Below, piece by piece: positions 63,818-64,000 of a stretch of 64,000 bases of DNA. Origin of the DNA: Cryobacterium breve. GTDB taxonomy: Bacteria; Actinomycetota; Actinomycetes; Actinomycetales; Microbacteriaceae. Both the position numbers and the translations under genes were made by a program. The notes beneath the pieces were generated by a model. That model was not told the origin of the DNA and searched no databases. It saw only the letters and a list, made by a program, of their open reading frames with translations. Each line of letters opens with the position of its first letter. Position 1 is the stretch's first letter. The stretch covers positions 185,415 through 249,414 of the forward strand of contig NZ_SOGJ01000034.1 of NCBI RefSeq assembly GCF_004402375.1. Reading direction: 5' to 3'.

Positions 63818-63823
63818 CATGTT

Positions 63824-64000
63824 GTGACGAACCTCCTGGAAATCCTTGATGCGGATGCCGCGCCCGGTCCGTGTGCTGCGGCGGGGGTGGTTGCCGAGTT
63901 GCGGGCCTTCGCGGCGGGGCTCGGGGAATCTCTGCGGTGTTCGGGGGTGCGTGGTTTCGACGATGACGGGCTGTTGCTGGTGACGGCGGCGGTGGAGGTG
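63824..64000 (+). CDS. Probable DUF222/HNH-family protein, N-terminal part
   Basis: 59 codons are inside the window before the right edge. The protein opens VTNLLEILDADAAPGPCAAAGVVAE and continues Ala/Gly/Leu-rich. This style of N-terminus, with an AT-rich promoter, resembles the DUF222/HNH endonuclease proteins that occur in many copies in actinobacteria. The HNH domain itself would lie beyond the window, so the call is tentative. Confidence 0.45.
   Translation, partial: MTNLLEILDADAAPGPCAAAGVVAELRAFAAGLGESLRCSGVRGFDDDGLLLVTAAVEV

Overview
The window is high-GC DNA with dense, mostly tightly packed genes. Starts are often GTG, and ATGA or GTGA stop/start overlaps are common. The gene order (dxr, rseP, ispG, proS, nusA, ylxR, infB, rbfA, truB, ribF), the DUF2342 protein, the UPF0182 protein and the actinobacterial kinase/phosphatase/FtsK cluster point to an actinobacterium, most likely a member of the Microbacteriaceae. 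The genus cannot be fixed by reading alone.

Region 1 (1-16590) is one long + strand cluster: the tail of a PP2C-type phosphatase, a membrane Ser/Thr kinase, a 1976-residue N-terminally anchored surface protein (propeller-like region, about eleven Ig-like and five FN3-like modules), a MoxR AAA+ ATPase, a DUF58 protein, a TgpA-like membrane protein whose transglutaminase core lacks its Cys and His, a zinc-ribbon/FHA protein and an EccC-like FtsK/SpoIIIE ATPase. The kinase-to-FHA genes are joined by stop/start overlaps, apart from one 22-nt gap. This is the best candidate for an incompletely described system: kinase/phosphatase signalling read by FHA, coupled to MoxR-dependent assembly and an FtsK-type translocase at the cell surface.

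Region 2 (16591-27094) holds a degraded alanine dehydrogenase end, a polyamine-type ABC importer (potDABC order), an asparaginase, two GabT-type aminotransferases flanking an OsmC protein, and a PlsC acyltransferase. Polyamine or GABA uptake feeding transamination is a plausible theme.

Region 3 (27160-48580) is housekeeping: MEP isoprenoid genes (dxr, ispG), the site-2 protease rseP, a Ser/Thr kinase with an apparent CTG start, a lipoprotein, a thiolase, proS, the nusA-ylxR-infB-rbfA translation cluster, mutY, a uridine-kinase-like gene, panE, truB, two small membrane proteins and ribF.

Region 4 (48733-59790) has a ROK kinase divergent from a SorC/DeoR regulator that leads deoC and two aldehyde dehydrogenase genes (the second short and lacking the catalytic part), then a DUF2342 protein, a PDZ/Lon-type protease and a UPF0182 membrane protein.

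Region 5 (59791-64000) has two identical initiator tRNA genes flanking a broken beta-carbonic anhydrase, a three-gene sugar-type ABC transporter and the start of a probable DUF222/HNH-family gene.

Non-coding features run through the window: three families of inverted-repeat elements in intergenic gaps, and at least a dozen genes with a TAnnnT hexamer exactly 6 nt before the start codon, indicating widespread leaderless transcripts.
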